A stretch of DNA of 40,703 nucleotides from Streptomyces albospinus (GTDB lineage Bacteria; Actinomycetota; Actinomycetes; Streptomycetales; Streptomycetaceae), in assembly GCF_014648695.1 (NCBI RefSeq), contig NZ_BMRP01000001.1, forward strand, positions 214,989 to 255,691, given 5' to 3'. The notes beneath the pieces were generated by a model. The model made no database searches. It had not been told where the DNA came from and was given only the letters and a program-made list of their open reading frames with translations. The position numbers were made by a program, and so were the translations under genes. Positions 32,097-40,214 of the stretch are shown here, one piece after another. Within the stretch, counting starts at the first letter, position 1. Each line of letters begins with the position of its first letter.

Positions 32097-33656
32097 ATGG
32101 CAACCGTCATCCGCTCCGCCGACACCCTCACCCGGGACGCCCTCGCCGTCCTCCAGCCCGGCTTCACCGGCACCACCGCCCCCGACTGGGTGCTGCGCCG
32201 CCTGGACGAGGGCCTGGTGTCCGTCGGCCTCTTCGGCCGCAACGTGCACAGCCCCGAACAACTCTCCACGCTCACCGGCCAGTTGAGGGGCATCCGCGAG
32301 GACCTCCTGGTCGCCGTCGACGAGGAGGGCGGCGACGTCACCCGCCTCGAAGTGCGCGGTGGCTCCTCCTTCCCCGGCAACCTCGCACTCGGCGCCGTCG
32401 ACGACACCGCGCTGACCCGCGACGTCGCCCGCGAACTCGGCCGCCGGCTGGCCGGTTGCGGGATCAACCTCAACTGGGCCCCCTCCGCCGACGTCAACTC
32501 CAACCCCGCCAACCCCGTCATCGGCGTCCGCTCCTTCGGCGCCGACCCGCTGCGCGTCGCCCGGCACACCGCCGCCTACATCGAGGGCCTGCAATCCGCC
32601 GGCGTCGCCGCCTGCACCAAGCACTTCCCCGGCCACGGCGACACCGCCGTCGACTCGCATCACGACCTGCCGCGCATCACCGCCGACCTGGACACCCTCC
32701 AGGAACGCGAACTGGTGCCGTTCCGCGCCGCGATCGCCGCCGGCACCCGGGCCGTGATGAGCGCGCACATCCTGCTGCCCGCACTGGACGCCGAGCACCC
32801 GGCCACACTCAGCCCGGCCGCCCTGCACGGCCTGCTGCGCGCCCCCGCCACCGAGGGCGGCCTCGGCTTCGACGGCCTGATCGTCACCGACGGCATGGAG
32901 ATGCGCGCCATCTCCGCCACCTACGGCATCGAACGCGGCAGCATCCTGGCCATTGCGGCCGGCGCCGACGCGATCTGCGTGGGCGGCGGACTGGCCGACG
33001 AGGACACCGTGCGGCGGCTGTGCGACGCCCTCGTACGGGCGGTGCGCGACGGCGAACTGCCGGAGGAGCGGCTCGCCGACGCCGCGGCACGGGTGCGCGC
33101 GCTGGCGCACTGGACCCGGAGTGCGGGCGCGGGGGAGGGGGCCGCGCCCGCACCCGGAATCGGCCTCATCGCGGCCCGCCGCGCCCTCCGCCTGACGTCC
33201 GTCACCCCGTACGAACCGCTGACCACCCCCGCCTATGTCGCGGCCTTCACCCCCCTCGCCAACATCGCCGTCGGGGACGACACCCCCTGGGGCGTCGCCG
33301 CCGAACTGTCCCGGCTCCTCCCCGGCACCCGGACCGCCACCTACACCGCAGAGGCCGCCGCCCGGACCGGCACCGCCGCCCTCGTCGACGCCCTGCTCGC
33401 CGACGCCGAGGACCGCCCCGTGGTGGCCGTGGTCCGCGACGTCCACCGCCACCCCTGGATGGCCGACGCCCTGCACACCCTTCTGACCGCACGCCCCCGC
33501 ACCGCGGTCGTCGAGATGGGCGTCCCCCAGTCCCCACCCCAGGGCACTCCCCACATCGCCACCCACGGCGCCGCCCGGGTCTGCGGCCAGGCAGCAGCCG
33601 AGGCACTGACATCCGTGAGCATGCCCCTGGCGGCGGGGGCTGAGGGGCGCTGCTGA
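32097..33656 (+). CDS. dasD: Family-3 beta-N-acetylglucosaminidase (519 aa)
   Basis: Glycoside hydrolase family 3 of the NagZ type: KHFPGHGDTAVDSHHDLP carries KHFPGHG (175-181) and the general acid/base dyad Asp186-x-His188, and the nucleophile is Asp265 in VTDGMEM. It cleaves chitobiose and other beta-GlcNAc links. No signal peptide is visible, so it acts in the cytoplasm on imported sugar. A C-terminal domain of about 150 residues follows the TIM barrel. The ATG at 32097 is 2 bp after dasC, with AAGGGA. Last gene of the operon; a tract of 21-bp repeats follows the stop. Confidence 0.95.
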   Translation: MATVIRSADTLTRDALAVLQPGFTGTTAPDWVLRRLDEGLVSVGLFGRNVHSPEQLSTLTGQLRGIREDLLVAVDEEGGDVTRLEVRGGSSFPGNLALGAVDDTALTRDVARELGRRLAGCGINLNWAPSADVNSNPANPVIGVRSFGADPLRVARHTAAYIEGLQSAGVAACTKHFPGHGDTAVDSHHDLPRITADLDTLQERELVPFRAAIAAGTRAVMSAHILLPALDAEHPATLSPAALHGLLRAPATEGGLGFDGLIVTDGMEMRAISATYGIERGSILAIAAGADAICVGGGLADEDTVRRLCDALVRAVRDGELPEERLADAAARVRALAHWTRSAGAGEGAAPAPGIGLIAARRALRLTSVTPYEPLTTPAYVAAFTPLANIAVGDDTPWGVAAELSRLLPGTRTATYTAEAAARTGTAALVDALLADAEDRPVVAVVRDVHRHPWMADALHTLLTARPRTAVVEMGVPQSPPQGTPHIATHGAARVCGQAAAEALTSVSMPLAAGAEGRC

Positions 33657-33666
33657 TCTGCGCCCC

Positions 33667-33729
33667 GCTCAACCTGATCGGCGACCGGCTCAACCTGATC
33701 CGCGACCCGGTGAATCCGATCGGCGCCCG
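33667..33729. repeat. Three 21-bp imperfect tandem repeats
   Basis: GCTCAACCTGATCGGCGACCG (33667-33687) is followed by a close copy (33688-33708) and a weaker one (33709-33729). They begin 11 bp after the dasD stop. The 21-bp period preserves reading frame, but no gene was recognised. Confidence 0.85.
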
Positions 33730-33891
33730 GCCAAGAGGCCGACATACGCGGCGACTTGGTCGGCGCGATCGGCTACCTGGCAGGGTGCCCCCGTCAGGCG
33801 CCCTGGCCGCAACCCCGCCGGGGACCGGTACGAGACCACCTTCCGCGGACCGCCGCCCCCTGGCCAGGCGCCCGACTCCCCACCTGCACGG

Positions 33892-33947
33892 CCCCTACAG
33901 CCCCTACAGCGCCGTCAACCCCTACAACTCCCTACAGCCCCCTACAA
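33892..33947. repeat. CCCTACA repeats at the 3' end of nagB
   Basis: CCCTACA recurs five times between 33892 and 33947 at irregular 9-17-bp intervals. The last copy contains the nagB stop codon (33942-33944). The strand is strikingly C-rich and G-poor, so the nagB mRNA 3' end is G-rich. No hairpin terminator is evident between dasD and nagB. Confidence 0.75.
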
Positions 33948-34724
33948 CCCCTGCCACTTCGGCTTGGCCGCGTACGTCGCGCGGAAGTACTCGCCGAGCT
34001 TCAGCTTGGACGCCGCCGCCTCGTCGACGACCACCGTCGCATGCCGGTGGAGCTGGAGCGCCGAGGCGGGGACCAGCGCGGCCACCGGGCCCTCGACGCA
34101 CTGGGCGACGGCGTCCGCCTTGCCCTCGCCCGTGGCGAGCAGCACCACATGGCGGGCCTCCAGGATGGTGCCGATGCCCTGGGTGATGACGTGGTGCGGC
34201 ACCTCGTCGAGGCTGTCGAAGAAGCGGGCGTTGTCCTCCCGGGTCTGCCGGGTCAGGGTCTTGATGCGGGTACGCGAAGCGAGCGACGAACACGGCTCGT
34301 TGAAGCCGATGTGCCCGTCGGTACCGATACCGAGCAGCTGGAGATCCACCCCGCCGGCCTCGCTCAGCGCCTTGTCATACGCCTCGCACGCGGCCTGGAC
34401 GTCCTCGGCCGTGCCGTCGGGGCCCATGAACGCGGCCTCGTCGAGCCCGAGCGGCTCCACTACCTCGCGCAGCACCACCGAGCGGTACGACTCCGGATGC
34501 CCGGCCGGCAGGCCCACATACTCGTCGAGCTGGCAGATCCGCGTCCGCGAGGCGTCCACCTCGCCGGCCCGGACCTTCGTGGCCAGCGCCTCGTAGATGG
34601 GCAACGGGGTCGAGCCGGTGGCCACGCCGAGCAGCGCGTCGGGCTTGCGGCGCACCAGGGTGGCGATGGCCTCCGCGATGAGCTCGCCGCCTGCCGCGGC
34701 ATTCGGGACGATGACAACTTCCAC
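33942..34724 (-). CDS. nagB: Glucosamine-6-phosphate deaminase (260 aa)
   Basis: Converts glucosamine-6-phosphate to fructose-6-phosphate and ammonia, channelling amino sugars into glycolysis. Signatures are LLGVATGSTPLPIYEAL, QLDEYVGL (catalytic Asp), and LLGIGTDGHIGFNEP (active-site His). The length of 260 aa is typical. Start GTG 34724 (VEVVIVPNA) matches the family N terminus; the frame extends to 34823 but that segment includes the operator. It is convergent with the das operon and controlled by its own dre at 34756-34771, so substrate (the DasR effector) relieves its repression. Confidence 0.96.
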   Translation of the reverse strand: MEVVIVPNAAAGGELIAEAIATLVRRKPDALLGVATGSTPLPIYEALATKVRAGEVDASRTRICQLDEYVGLPAGHPESYRSVVLREVVEPLGLDEAAFMGPDGTAEDVQAACEAYDKALSEAGGVDLQLLGIGTDGHIGFNEPCSSLASRTRIKTLTRQTREDNARFFDSLDEVPHHVITQGIGTILEARHVVLLATGEGKADAVAQCVEGPVAALVPASALQLHRHATVVVDEAAASKLKLGEYFRATYAAKPKWQGL

Positions 34725-34755
34725 GCTTGGCCTGCCGTTCTGGAGAGTGGTCTCA

Positions 34756-34771
34756 TGTGGTATAGACCAAT
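34756..34771 (-). promoter_or_regulatory. DasR operator (dre) at nagB
   Basis: TGTGGTATAGACCAAT is a good dre match with the core TGGTATAGACCA, centred about 40 bp before the nagB start. TAGATT on the minus strand (34774-34769), overlapping its edge, is a plausible -10. Confidence 0.8.
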
Positions 34772-34914
34772 CTAGCAGAGGTGGGCGCACCTGACCGGTC
34801 GGCGCGGCTGAACGAATCGGCACGATTTGCCGTCCGCTTCCCGTCGCCCCGGTGGCCGGAGCGTCGGCTCGTCAGTCGCCCGGCGTCAGCCCCTCCTTTC
34901 CCCGACGCCACCCC

Positions 34915-35688
34915 TCAGAGCAGTGCGCCGCCCGTGGCGTCGATCCACTGGCCCGTCACCCACCGGCTGTCGTTCGAGGCCAGGAAGGCCATGATGTCGC
35001 CGATGTCGGTGGCGTCCGCGACCCGGCCCAGCGGGGATATCGCCCCGGTCGCCGCACGCGCCGCCTGACTCCCCTCGCCGCGCAGCCAGGCGGCGTTCAT
35101 ATCCGTGTCGGTCGCCCCGGGGGCCACGGCGTTGACCGTGATCCCGCGCGGGCCGAGGTCCTTCGCCAGCGTGCGGGTGAACACGTCCAGCGCGCCCTTG
35201 GTCATCGCATAGGCGATCAGCTCGGGCTTGGCCGCGCCGTGCGTCAGCCCCGTCGAGGTGTTGATGATCCGTCCGCCGTCCCGCAGCCGGCTCAGCCCCA
35301 GCTGCGTGACGAAGAACGGCGCCTTGGTGTTGACCGCGAAGAGCTGGTCGTAGTCCTCCTCCGTCACCGTGGCGATCCTCTTGAGCGTCCCGTCCACCGC
35401 CTTGTTGATCCCGGCGTTGTTGACCAGGATGTCCAGCCCGTCGGCCTGCGCGTCGAACGCCGTCCACAGCGCCTCGGCGTCTCCGGGCACCCCCAACTCC
35501 GCGCGGACCGTGAACGCCTGGCCGCCCGCCGCCTCGATCGCCGCGACCGTTTCCTTGGCCGCCGCCTCGTCCCGGCCGTAGTGCACGCCGATCCGTGCGC
35601 CGTCCTTCCCCAGCCGCTCCGAGATCGCCCGGCCGATCCCCCTGCTGCCGCCCGTCACCAGTGCCGTCTTACCGCTGAGTGCACCCAT
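34915..35688 (-). CDS. Short-chain dehydrogenase/reductase (257 aa)
   Basis: Classical SDR oxidoreductase: cofactor loop TGGSRGIG (13-20), NNAG, and the catalytic Ser plus Tyr-x3-Lys (NTSTGLTH... then YAMTK). Length and the C-terminal WVTGQWIDATGG are typical. An arginine after the glycine loop (GGSRGIG) and the lack of an acidic residue at the end of beta-2 (VHYGRDE) suggest NADPH use. The substrate is unknown. The ATG at 35688 follows AGGGG. It is divergent from a TetR regulator, the usual sign that the regulator controls it in response to the substrate or a toxic compound. Confidence 0.9.
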   Translation of the reverse strand: MGALSGKTALVTGGSRGIGRAISERLGKDGARIGVHYGRDEAAAKETVAAIEAAGGQAFTVRAELGVPGDAEALWTAFDAQADGLDILVNNAGINKAVDGTLKRIATVTEEDYDQLFAVNTKAPFFVTQLGLSRLRDGGRIINTSTGLTHGAAKPELIAYAMTKGALDVFTRTLAKDLGPRGITVNAVAPGATDTDMNAAWLRGEGSQAARAATGAISPLGRVADATDIGDIMAFLASNDSRWVTGQWIDATGGALL

Positions 35689-35767
35689 GGCAGTACCCCT
35701 CCCCTTCGTTCGCGCGTCCGCACGACTGGTCCGTGCGCACGTCTCATCGCGTCGCGAGCGCTTTCTG

Positions 35768-35779
35768 TAGCGCTCGCTA
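35768..35779. promoter_or_regulatory. Palindrome TAGCGCTCGCTA between SDR and TetR genes
   Basis: A TAGCG-CT-CGCTA inverted repeat with related half-sites GTAGCAC (35790) and CCGCTATAG (35811). It is adjacent to an AT-rich TATATAA that can serve as the SDR -10. Likely operator for the divergent TetR protein. Confidence 0.6.
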
Positions 35780-35829
35780 TATAAAAACCGTAGCACCATT
35801 TTCGTACCGGCCGCTATAGAATTCACTCC

Positions 35830-36438
35830 ATGGTGGCCAAGGAGACGAAGCAGCGCGGCCGGCCCCGGTCCTTCGACCGGGAGACGGCGCTGGAGAAGGC
35901 GATGCGGTCCTTCTGGGAGTGCGGCTACGAGGCCACGTCGATCTCCGACCTCACCCGCGTGATGGGCATCAGCGCCCCCAGCCTCTACGCCGCCTTCGGC
36001 GACAAGCGCGCGCTGTTCGACGAGGCGGTGGCCGCGTACGGGCGGCTGTACGGCGGCTTCATCTCCCGCGCCGTCGCCGAGGAGCCGACCGCCCGCCGCG
36101 GCATCGAACGCGCTTTGCGCGAGGCCGCGGTCGAGTACACCGTGCCCGGCCGCCCCCGCGGCTGCCTGGTGATCAGCGCCGCTCTGAACACCACCCCCGC
36201 GTCCGCCGAAGTCGCCGCATCCCTGCGGGAGATGCGTCAGCGCAACGTCCGGGAGATGGAGCGAGCGATCCGGGCGGACGTCGCGGCCGGCGAGCTCCCT
36301 GCCGGGACGGACGCACGCGGCCTGGCGGAGTACGTGAGCGTCGTCGTCGCCGGGATGTCGCAGTCCGCCCGCGACGGCGCCGACCGTACGACCCTGGAAG
36401 CGGTCGCCGAGCTGGCGATGCGCGCCCTGCCGCAGTAG
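35830..36438 (+). CDS. TetR/AcrR-family regulator (202 aa)
   Basis: DNA-binding domain at about 17-63 (ALEKAMRSFWECGYEATSISDLTRVMGISAPSLYAAFGDKRALFDEAV spans it) and a ligand-binding all-helical C terminus. PRGCLVISAALNTTPAS resembles TetR subgroups linked to oxidoreductase genes, and its cysteine (about 115) could sense electrophiles, although that is only a suggestion. No Shine-Dalgarno precedes ATG 35830. TATAGA at 35815-35820 would place transcription at the start codon, so a leaderless mRNA is likely. It is divergent from the SDR gene with a palindromic operator between. Confidence 0.9.
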   Translation: MVAKETKQRGRPRSFDRETALEKAMRSFWECGYEATSISDLTRVMGISAPSLYAAFGDKRALFDEAVAAYGRLYGGFISRAVAEEPTARRGIERALREAAVEYTVPGRPRGCLVISAALNTTPASAEVAASLREMRQRNVREMERAIRADVAAGELPAGTDARGLAEYVSVVVAGMSQSARDGADRTTLEAVAELAMRALPQ

Positions 36439-36824
36439 CGGTCCGGGGGGCGTCCGGCGCGGGAGGGGGCCGGGCGGTGAGGGAAGTGGCGGCGGAAACC
36501 GAGGCCGCGGCCCGGAGCTGGAAGGGTGATCAGCTGCCGGGGCCTGCGCCGCCGGCCCCGAAAACACCCGCGGGCCGCGGCGCCGGGACAGGACCCTCAA
36601 CCTGTCCGGCACCGCAGCCCGGAGCTGACATCGGCCGGCCCCGTACTACGGGCGGGAGGTGCCCCTGTGTGCGGTAGGGGCACGGCCCCGTCCCGGGACC
36701 GGTCGATCAGAGGCCGCGGCGCAGTCAGGGCAGAGAGCGCTGCGGGCCTCGATCCGCCCTCCTGTGCGGGGAGAGCGGAGGTTCGTGGGGCTGGGGTCTC
36801 CCCCAGGGGTGGTGCGCCTCACAT
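36439..36824. other. Intergenic region before the PdtaS-like kinase gene
   Basis: About 390 bp without a recognisable gene; frames here are GC-skewed shadows without ribosome-binding sites. The interesting content lies at its right end (dre-like site at 36825 and the kinase promoter). Confidence 0.5.
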
Positions 36825-36840
36825 TGTGGACTAGACCATT
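36825..36840 (+). promoter_or_regulatory. DasR-like operator (dre) upstream of the sensor kinase
   Basis: TGTGGACTAGACCATT agrees with the dre consensus at 12 of 16 positions, including the whole CTAGACCA right half. It resembles the nagB site TGTGGTATAGACCAAT. It lies 62-77 bp before the kinase GTG start. The next -10-like element is TAGTCT at 36889-36894. Confidence 0.6.
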
Positions 36841-36901
36841 CTTCTCTGTCCACGGTCGTGCACGCACTACAGATACACCGTACGCCGGTAGTCTCCAAGA
36901 C

Positions 36902-38383
36902 GTGCCCTCCATGAACGATCTCGTACGCCAGCACACCGCTCTGAGCGACTCCGACCTAGAGTGGCTGCATCTGCTGGTCTCGGAGTGGCAGCTGCTCTCC
37001 GACCTGTCCTTCGCCGACCTCGTCCTGTGGGTGCCCACCCTCGACGGCACCCGTTACGTCTCCGTCGCCCAGATGCGGCCGAACACCGGCCCCACCTCCT
37101 ATCAGGACGACATGGTCGGCCACCTGGTCCCCCGGGGCCGCCGCCCGATGCTGGACTCCGCCCTGGACGAGGGCCGCATCGTGCGCGAGGGTGATCCGGA
37201 GTGGCGCGAGGAGGTGCCGGTCCGCGTCGAGTCCATCCCGGTCCGCCGCGAGGGCCGGGTGCTCGGGGTGATCGCCCGGAACACCAACCTGCTGACCGTA
37301 CGGACCCCCAGCCGGCTGGAGCTCACCTACCTCCAGAGCGCGTCCGACCTTGCCCAGATGATCGCCGCCGGAACGTTTCCCTTCCCCGGCCAGCAGGTCG
37401 ACATGGACGCCTCGCCGCGCGCCGGCGACGGGCTGATCCGGCTCGACGCGGACGGTGTGGTCCAGTACGCCAGCCCCAACGCGCTCTCCGCCTACCACCG
37501 GCTCGGCCTCGCCGCTGACCTGGTGGGCCACCACCTCGGCCAGGCCACCGCCGAACTGGCGCCCGCCCGGGGCCCGGTGGACGAGGCCCTGGTCAAACTG
37601 GCCAGCGGCTGGGCCCCGCGGGAATTCGAGGTCGAGGGCAACGACGGCGTGATCCAATTGCGCGCCATTCCACTCAAGCCCAAGGGCACCCATATCGGGT
37701 CGCTGGTTCTGCTGCGTGATGTGACCGAACTGAGACGTCGCGAGCGGGAACTGATCACCAAGGACGCCACCATCCGGGAAATCCACCACCGGGTGAAGAA
37801 CAATCTCCAGACCGTTGCCGCACTGCTGCGGTTGCAGTCCCGCCGGATGGATTCCGAACAGGGCCGGGAGGCCCTCAACGAGGCGGTGCGCAGGGTCGGT
37901 TCGATCGCGATCGTGCACGAGACGCTGTCCCAGAACCTCGACGAACGGGTCGAATTCGACGAGATCGCCGACCGGGTGCTGGCCATGGTCGCGGAGATCG
38001 CGCCGGGCAAGGTGACCACCCGCCGCACCGGGCGCTTCGGCATCCTGGACGCCGAGGTGGCCACGCCGCTGTCGATGGTGCTCACGGAGGTGCTCCAGAA
38101 CGCCCTGGAGCACGCCTTCGGCCAGCTGGAACACGGCACCGTCGAGGTCGGCGCGGTCCGCGGCGGCAGCCGCACGGAGCCCCGGCTGCTGGTCACCGTC
38201 CAGGACAACGGCCGCGGCCTGCCGGAGGGTTTCGATCCGCAGCGCGCCGGGAACCTTGGGCTCCAGATCGTACGGACCCTGGTGGAGGGCGAGTTGGGCG
38301 GCACGTTCGACATGGTCCGCGGGCCCGAAGGCGGCACCCAGGTCCTTCTCGACGTCCCCGTGCGGCCCGAGAAGCAGCACTGA
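36902..38383 (+). CDS. PdtaS-like sensor histidine kinase, HisKA_2 family (493 aa)
   Basis: A soluble kinase with an N-terminal GAF-type domain (about 20-155), a PAS-like domain (about 172-278), and a HisKA_2 dimer/phosphoacceptor helix with the phospho-His in REIHHRVKNNLQTVAALLRLQSRR (293-316 in part). The ATPase domain follows (VLTEVLQNALEHAF, VQDNGRGLPEGF, GNLGLQIVRTLVEGELGG). It matches actinobacterial PdtaS, whose partner is an ANTAR RNA-binding regulator encoded elsewhere. Start GTG 36902 (MPSMNDLV) fits orthologues. TAGTCT (36889-36894) ends 7 nt before it and no Shine-Dalgarno exists, so the mRNA is probably leaderless; ATG 36911 is the alternative. Gene order with wblE is as in mycobacteria. 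Confidence 0.92.
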   Translation: MPSMNDLVRQHTALSDSDLEWLHLLVSEWQLLSDLSFADLVLWVPTLDGTRYVSVAQMRPNTGPTSYQDDMVGHLVPRGRRPMLDSALDEGRIVREGDPEWREEVPVRVESIPVRREGRVLGVIARNTNLLTVRTPSRLELTYLQSASDLAQMIAAGTFPFPGQQVDMDASPRAGDGLIRLDADGVVQYASPNALSAYHRLGLAADLVGHHLGQATAELAPARGPVDEALVKLASGWAPREFEVEGNDGVIQLRAIPLKPKGTHIGSLVLLRDVTELRRRERELITKDATIREIHHRVKNNLQTVAALLRLQSRRMDSEQGREALNEAVRRVGSIAIVHETLSQNLDERVEFDEIADRVLAMVAEIAPGKVTTRRTGRFGILDAEVATPLSMVLTEVLQNALEHAFGQLEHGTVEVGAVRGGSRTEPRLLVTVQDNGRGLPEGFDPQRAGNLGLQIVRTLVEGELGGTFDMVRGPEGGTQVLLDVPVRPEKQH

Positions 38384-38436
38384 GAAGCCGCGCCGCGGGG
38401 CGGTGCGGCGGAGTGCGGGGCCCCCGAACAGCAGCA

Positions 38437-38462
38437 AGCCCCGGACCGATCGGTCCGGGGCT
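38437..38462. terminator. Bidirectional terminator between the kinase and wblE
   Basis: A perfect 26-bp palindrome, 12-bp stem (38437-38448 with 38451-38462), between convergent genes. Confidence 0.85.
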
Positions 38463-38557
38463 CAAAGCTGTTGCGATGCGATAACGACCGGGTTTCAGCT
38501 CCGGGCGGGCATCGAAGGTACTGCGCGCTGCGGCTCGGGGGCCACGGGGCGGCTGGC

Positions 38558-38815
38558 TCAGGCGCTGGCGTTGCGCGCCCGGTTGCGAGCTGCACGGCGC
38601 TTCATCGCGCGGCGCTCGTCCTCGCTCAGACCACCCCAGACGCCGGAGTCCTGGCCGGACTCAAGCGCCCACTGCAGGCACTGCTCCATGACGGGGCAGC
38701 GGCGGCAGACGGCCTTGGCTTCCTCGATCTGCAGCAGCGCAGGACCGGTGTTGCCGATAGGGAAGAAGAGCTCGGGGTCTTCTTCGCGGCAAACGGCGCG
38801 GTGACGCCAGTCCAT
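38558..38815 (-). CDS. wblE: WhiB-family Fe-S protein, WblE/WhiB1 type (85 aa)
   Basis: An 85-aa WhiB-like protein with the four cluster ligands Cys9, Cys37, Cys40 and Cys46 (C-x27-C-x2-C-x5-C), the GVWGG turn, and a basic C-terminal helix (RRAMKRRAARNRARN) that contacts DNA or sigma factor. Sequence and its convergent position beside a PdtaS-like kinase match WblE, the orthologue of mycobacterial WhiB1, whose [4Fe-4S] cluster reacts with nitric oxide. The start ATG 38815 (MDWRHRAV) has GGAG upstream; a longer frame to 38884 is unsupported. A long leader of about 170 nt is predicted. Confidence 0.95.
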   Translation of the reverse strand: MDWRHRAVCREEDPELFFPIGNTGPALLQIEEAKAVCRRCPVMEQCLQWALESGQDSGVWGGLSEDERRAMKRRAARNRARNASA

Positions 38816-38858
38816 GGCTGCTCCATCTCCTCGTGTGACGGGATCGTTGCTTGTGAAT

Positions 38859-38872
38859 GTGAACGCTTTCAC
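38859..38872 (-). promoter_or_regulatory. Inverted repeat GTGAA-N4-TTCAC before wblE
   Basis: GTGAACGCTTTCAC (38859-38872) lies about 45-57 bp before the wblE start. The arms resemble a Crp half-site pair. Mycobacterium whiB1 is regulated by a Crp-family protein, which makes the comparison meaningful, but the fit to the Streptomyces Crp consensus is imperfect. Confidence 0.4.
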
Positions 38873-38993
38873 GAATCCCTCCACAAGGGAAGGGCCGAAA
38901 GCCAGTCAAGAACTGGTGCGGTCCTGTGGAATGAGGAGGAGGATTCGGGCTCTCAAGGGGGCCGGTAAAGCGGCCGTCCCGATCGCCATGAAG

Positions 38994-39044
38994 AGACTCG
39001 CAAACCTCGGCGGCGGATACAACCCCTTCCGGAAACTTTTTTTT
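38994..39044 (-). promoter_or_regulatory. wblE promoter with upstream A8 tract
   Basis: On the minus strand TTGTAT (39022-39017), 17 bp, GAGTCT (38999-38994). Fifteen bp upstream of the -35 is a run of eight A residues (39044-39037), placed where an UP element would be. Transcription would start near 38987, about 170 nt before wblE. Confidence 0.5.
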
Positions 39045-39135
39045 GATTCCTTGGTGTCGCCTAGCTCACAGCCGTCATTCCAGGGGGTGGAGGCCAGCCT
39101 AAACGTTCGAGTGAAAGGACTTTAGGCCCTACTGC

Positions 39136-40119
39136 TCACACAATCACACGCAGTGCACGGCGAACGCCTGTGAACGTCACACTCGTACGCAGTCCCAGGT
39201 GGTCACCATCCATCTGGAACGGCAGCGGAACCTGCGAATGCAAGGTGAAGTCCGTGAGGTCGTGGAGTGAGAGGACGTGCTTGCCCTGGGGGCCGCGATC
39301 CGGTGTGGACGTGAGGAGTTGGGAGCCGTAGCGGGTCACCGCGGGCACCGAGAACTTGTCCAGCGCGAAGAGGTCCAGGGCGGTGTCGAAGGAGGCGTCG
39401 GGGGAGGGGTAGATGGGGCGGTTGCCCAGGTATGACCAGGGGGCGGTGTTGCAGATTATGGACATCGCGAGGTTCTCGACGATCTCCGTGCTGCCCGGCT
39501 TCTCGCCCGGTCGTTCGAGGGTGATGGTGCCGCGGCGGCGGTTGGCCTCGCCGAGGAACTGCCGTACGACCTGTCGCACGTAGAGGGCGTGGGTCGACCG
39601 CTTACCGCGTTCGCGCTGCTGTTCGACCCGGCCCACGACGCCGGCGTCGAAGCCGAAGCCCGCGCAGAAGGTGAACCAGCGGGCCGGCACCCCCTCGTCC
39701 ACGCTGCCCGGAGTGCCCGAGGCCAGGCCCAGGCCCACCGTGCGCTCGCTGCGGTCGCGCAGCGCGTCCAGCAGGGCGCCGGTCGCCTCCACGACGTCGT
39801 TGGGCAGCCCGAGGGCGCGCGCGAAGACATTGGTGGAGCCGCCGGGGACCACGGCCAGCCGCGGGTGCGAGTCCGGGTCGGGGCCGGTCGTCAGCAGGCC
39901 GTTGACGACTTCGTTGACCGTGCCGTCGCCGCCGAGCGCCACCACCAGCTCGGTCTCCCCGCCCTCGGCGGCCTCCCGGGCCAGGTCGCGGGCGTGCCCG
40001 CGGTACCGCGTCTCGGCGACCTCCAACTTGAGGTCGCTGGCCAGTGCGTGGGCGAGTACCTCACGGGTACGGGCACTCGTGGTGGTTGCTGCGGGATTGA
40101 CCACGAGAAGTGCGCGCAT
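39136..40119 (-). CDS. Diacylglycerol/sphingosine kinase-family protein (327 aa)
   Basis: YegS/DagK-type lipid kinase of the cytoplasm or membrane surface. Motifs are LLVVNPAA at the N terminus, the nucleotide-binding GGDGTVNEVVNG (63-74), and VVPGGSTNVFARALGLPND (about 90-108). The catalytic C-terminal strand contains FQMDGDHLG. It phosphorylates a lipid such as diacylglycerol; the substrate is not determined by sequence. The length is typical. The start ATG 40119 lacks a strong ribosome-binding site. TACGCT about 13-18 nt upstream may be a -10, so a short leader or leaderless mRNA is possible. A weak hairpin (39097-39103 with 39121-39127) follows the stop. Confidence 0.9.
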   Translation of the reverse strand: MRALLVVNPAATTTSARTREVLAHALASDLKLEVAETRYRGHARDLAREAAEGGETELVVALGGDGTVNEVVNGLLTTGPDPDSHPRLAVVPGGSTNVFARALGLPNDVVEATGALLDALRDRSERTVGLGLASGTPGSVDEGVPARWFTFCAGFGFDAGVVGRVEQQRERGKRSTHALYVRQVVRQFLGEANRRRGTITLERPGEKPGSTEIVENLAMSIICNTAPWSYLGNRPIYPSPDASFDTALDLFALDKFSVPAVTRYGSQLLTSTPDRGPQGKHVLSLHDLTDFTLHSQVPLPFQMDGDHLGLRTSVTFTGVRRALRVIV

Positions 40120-40214
40120 ATGGAGCAGCGTACCTACCTGCCGGTACTCGCCTCACGCCTGTCCGGGGTGCGGGCGGGCCCGGCCGCGCGGTCGCCCGGC
40201 GCTACCCTGCTGGG

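Noticed and set aside
34744..34760. Second dre at nagB (AGTGGTCTCATGTGG)
   Set aside because: Only the left half fits the DasR consensus; the right half does not form the inverted arm.
39037..39044. T8 tract read as a plus-strand intrinsic terminator
   Set aside because: No stable GC hairpin precedes it on the plus strand and no plus-strand gene ends nearby; it fits better as an upstream A-tract of the wblE promoter.
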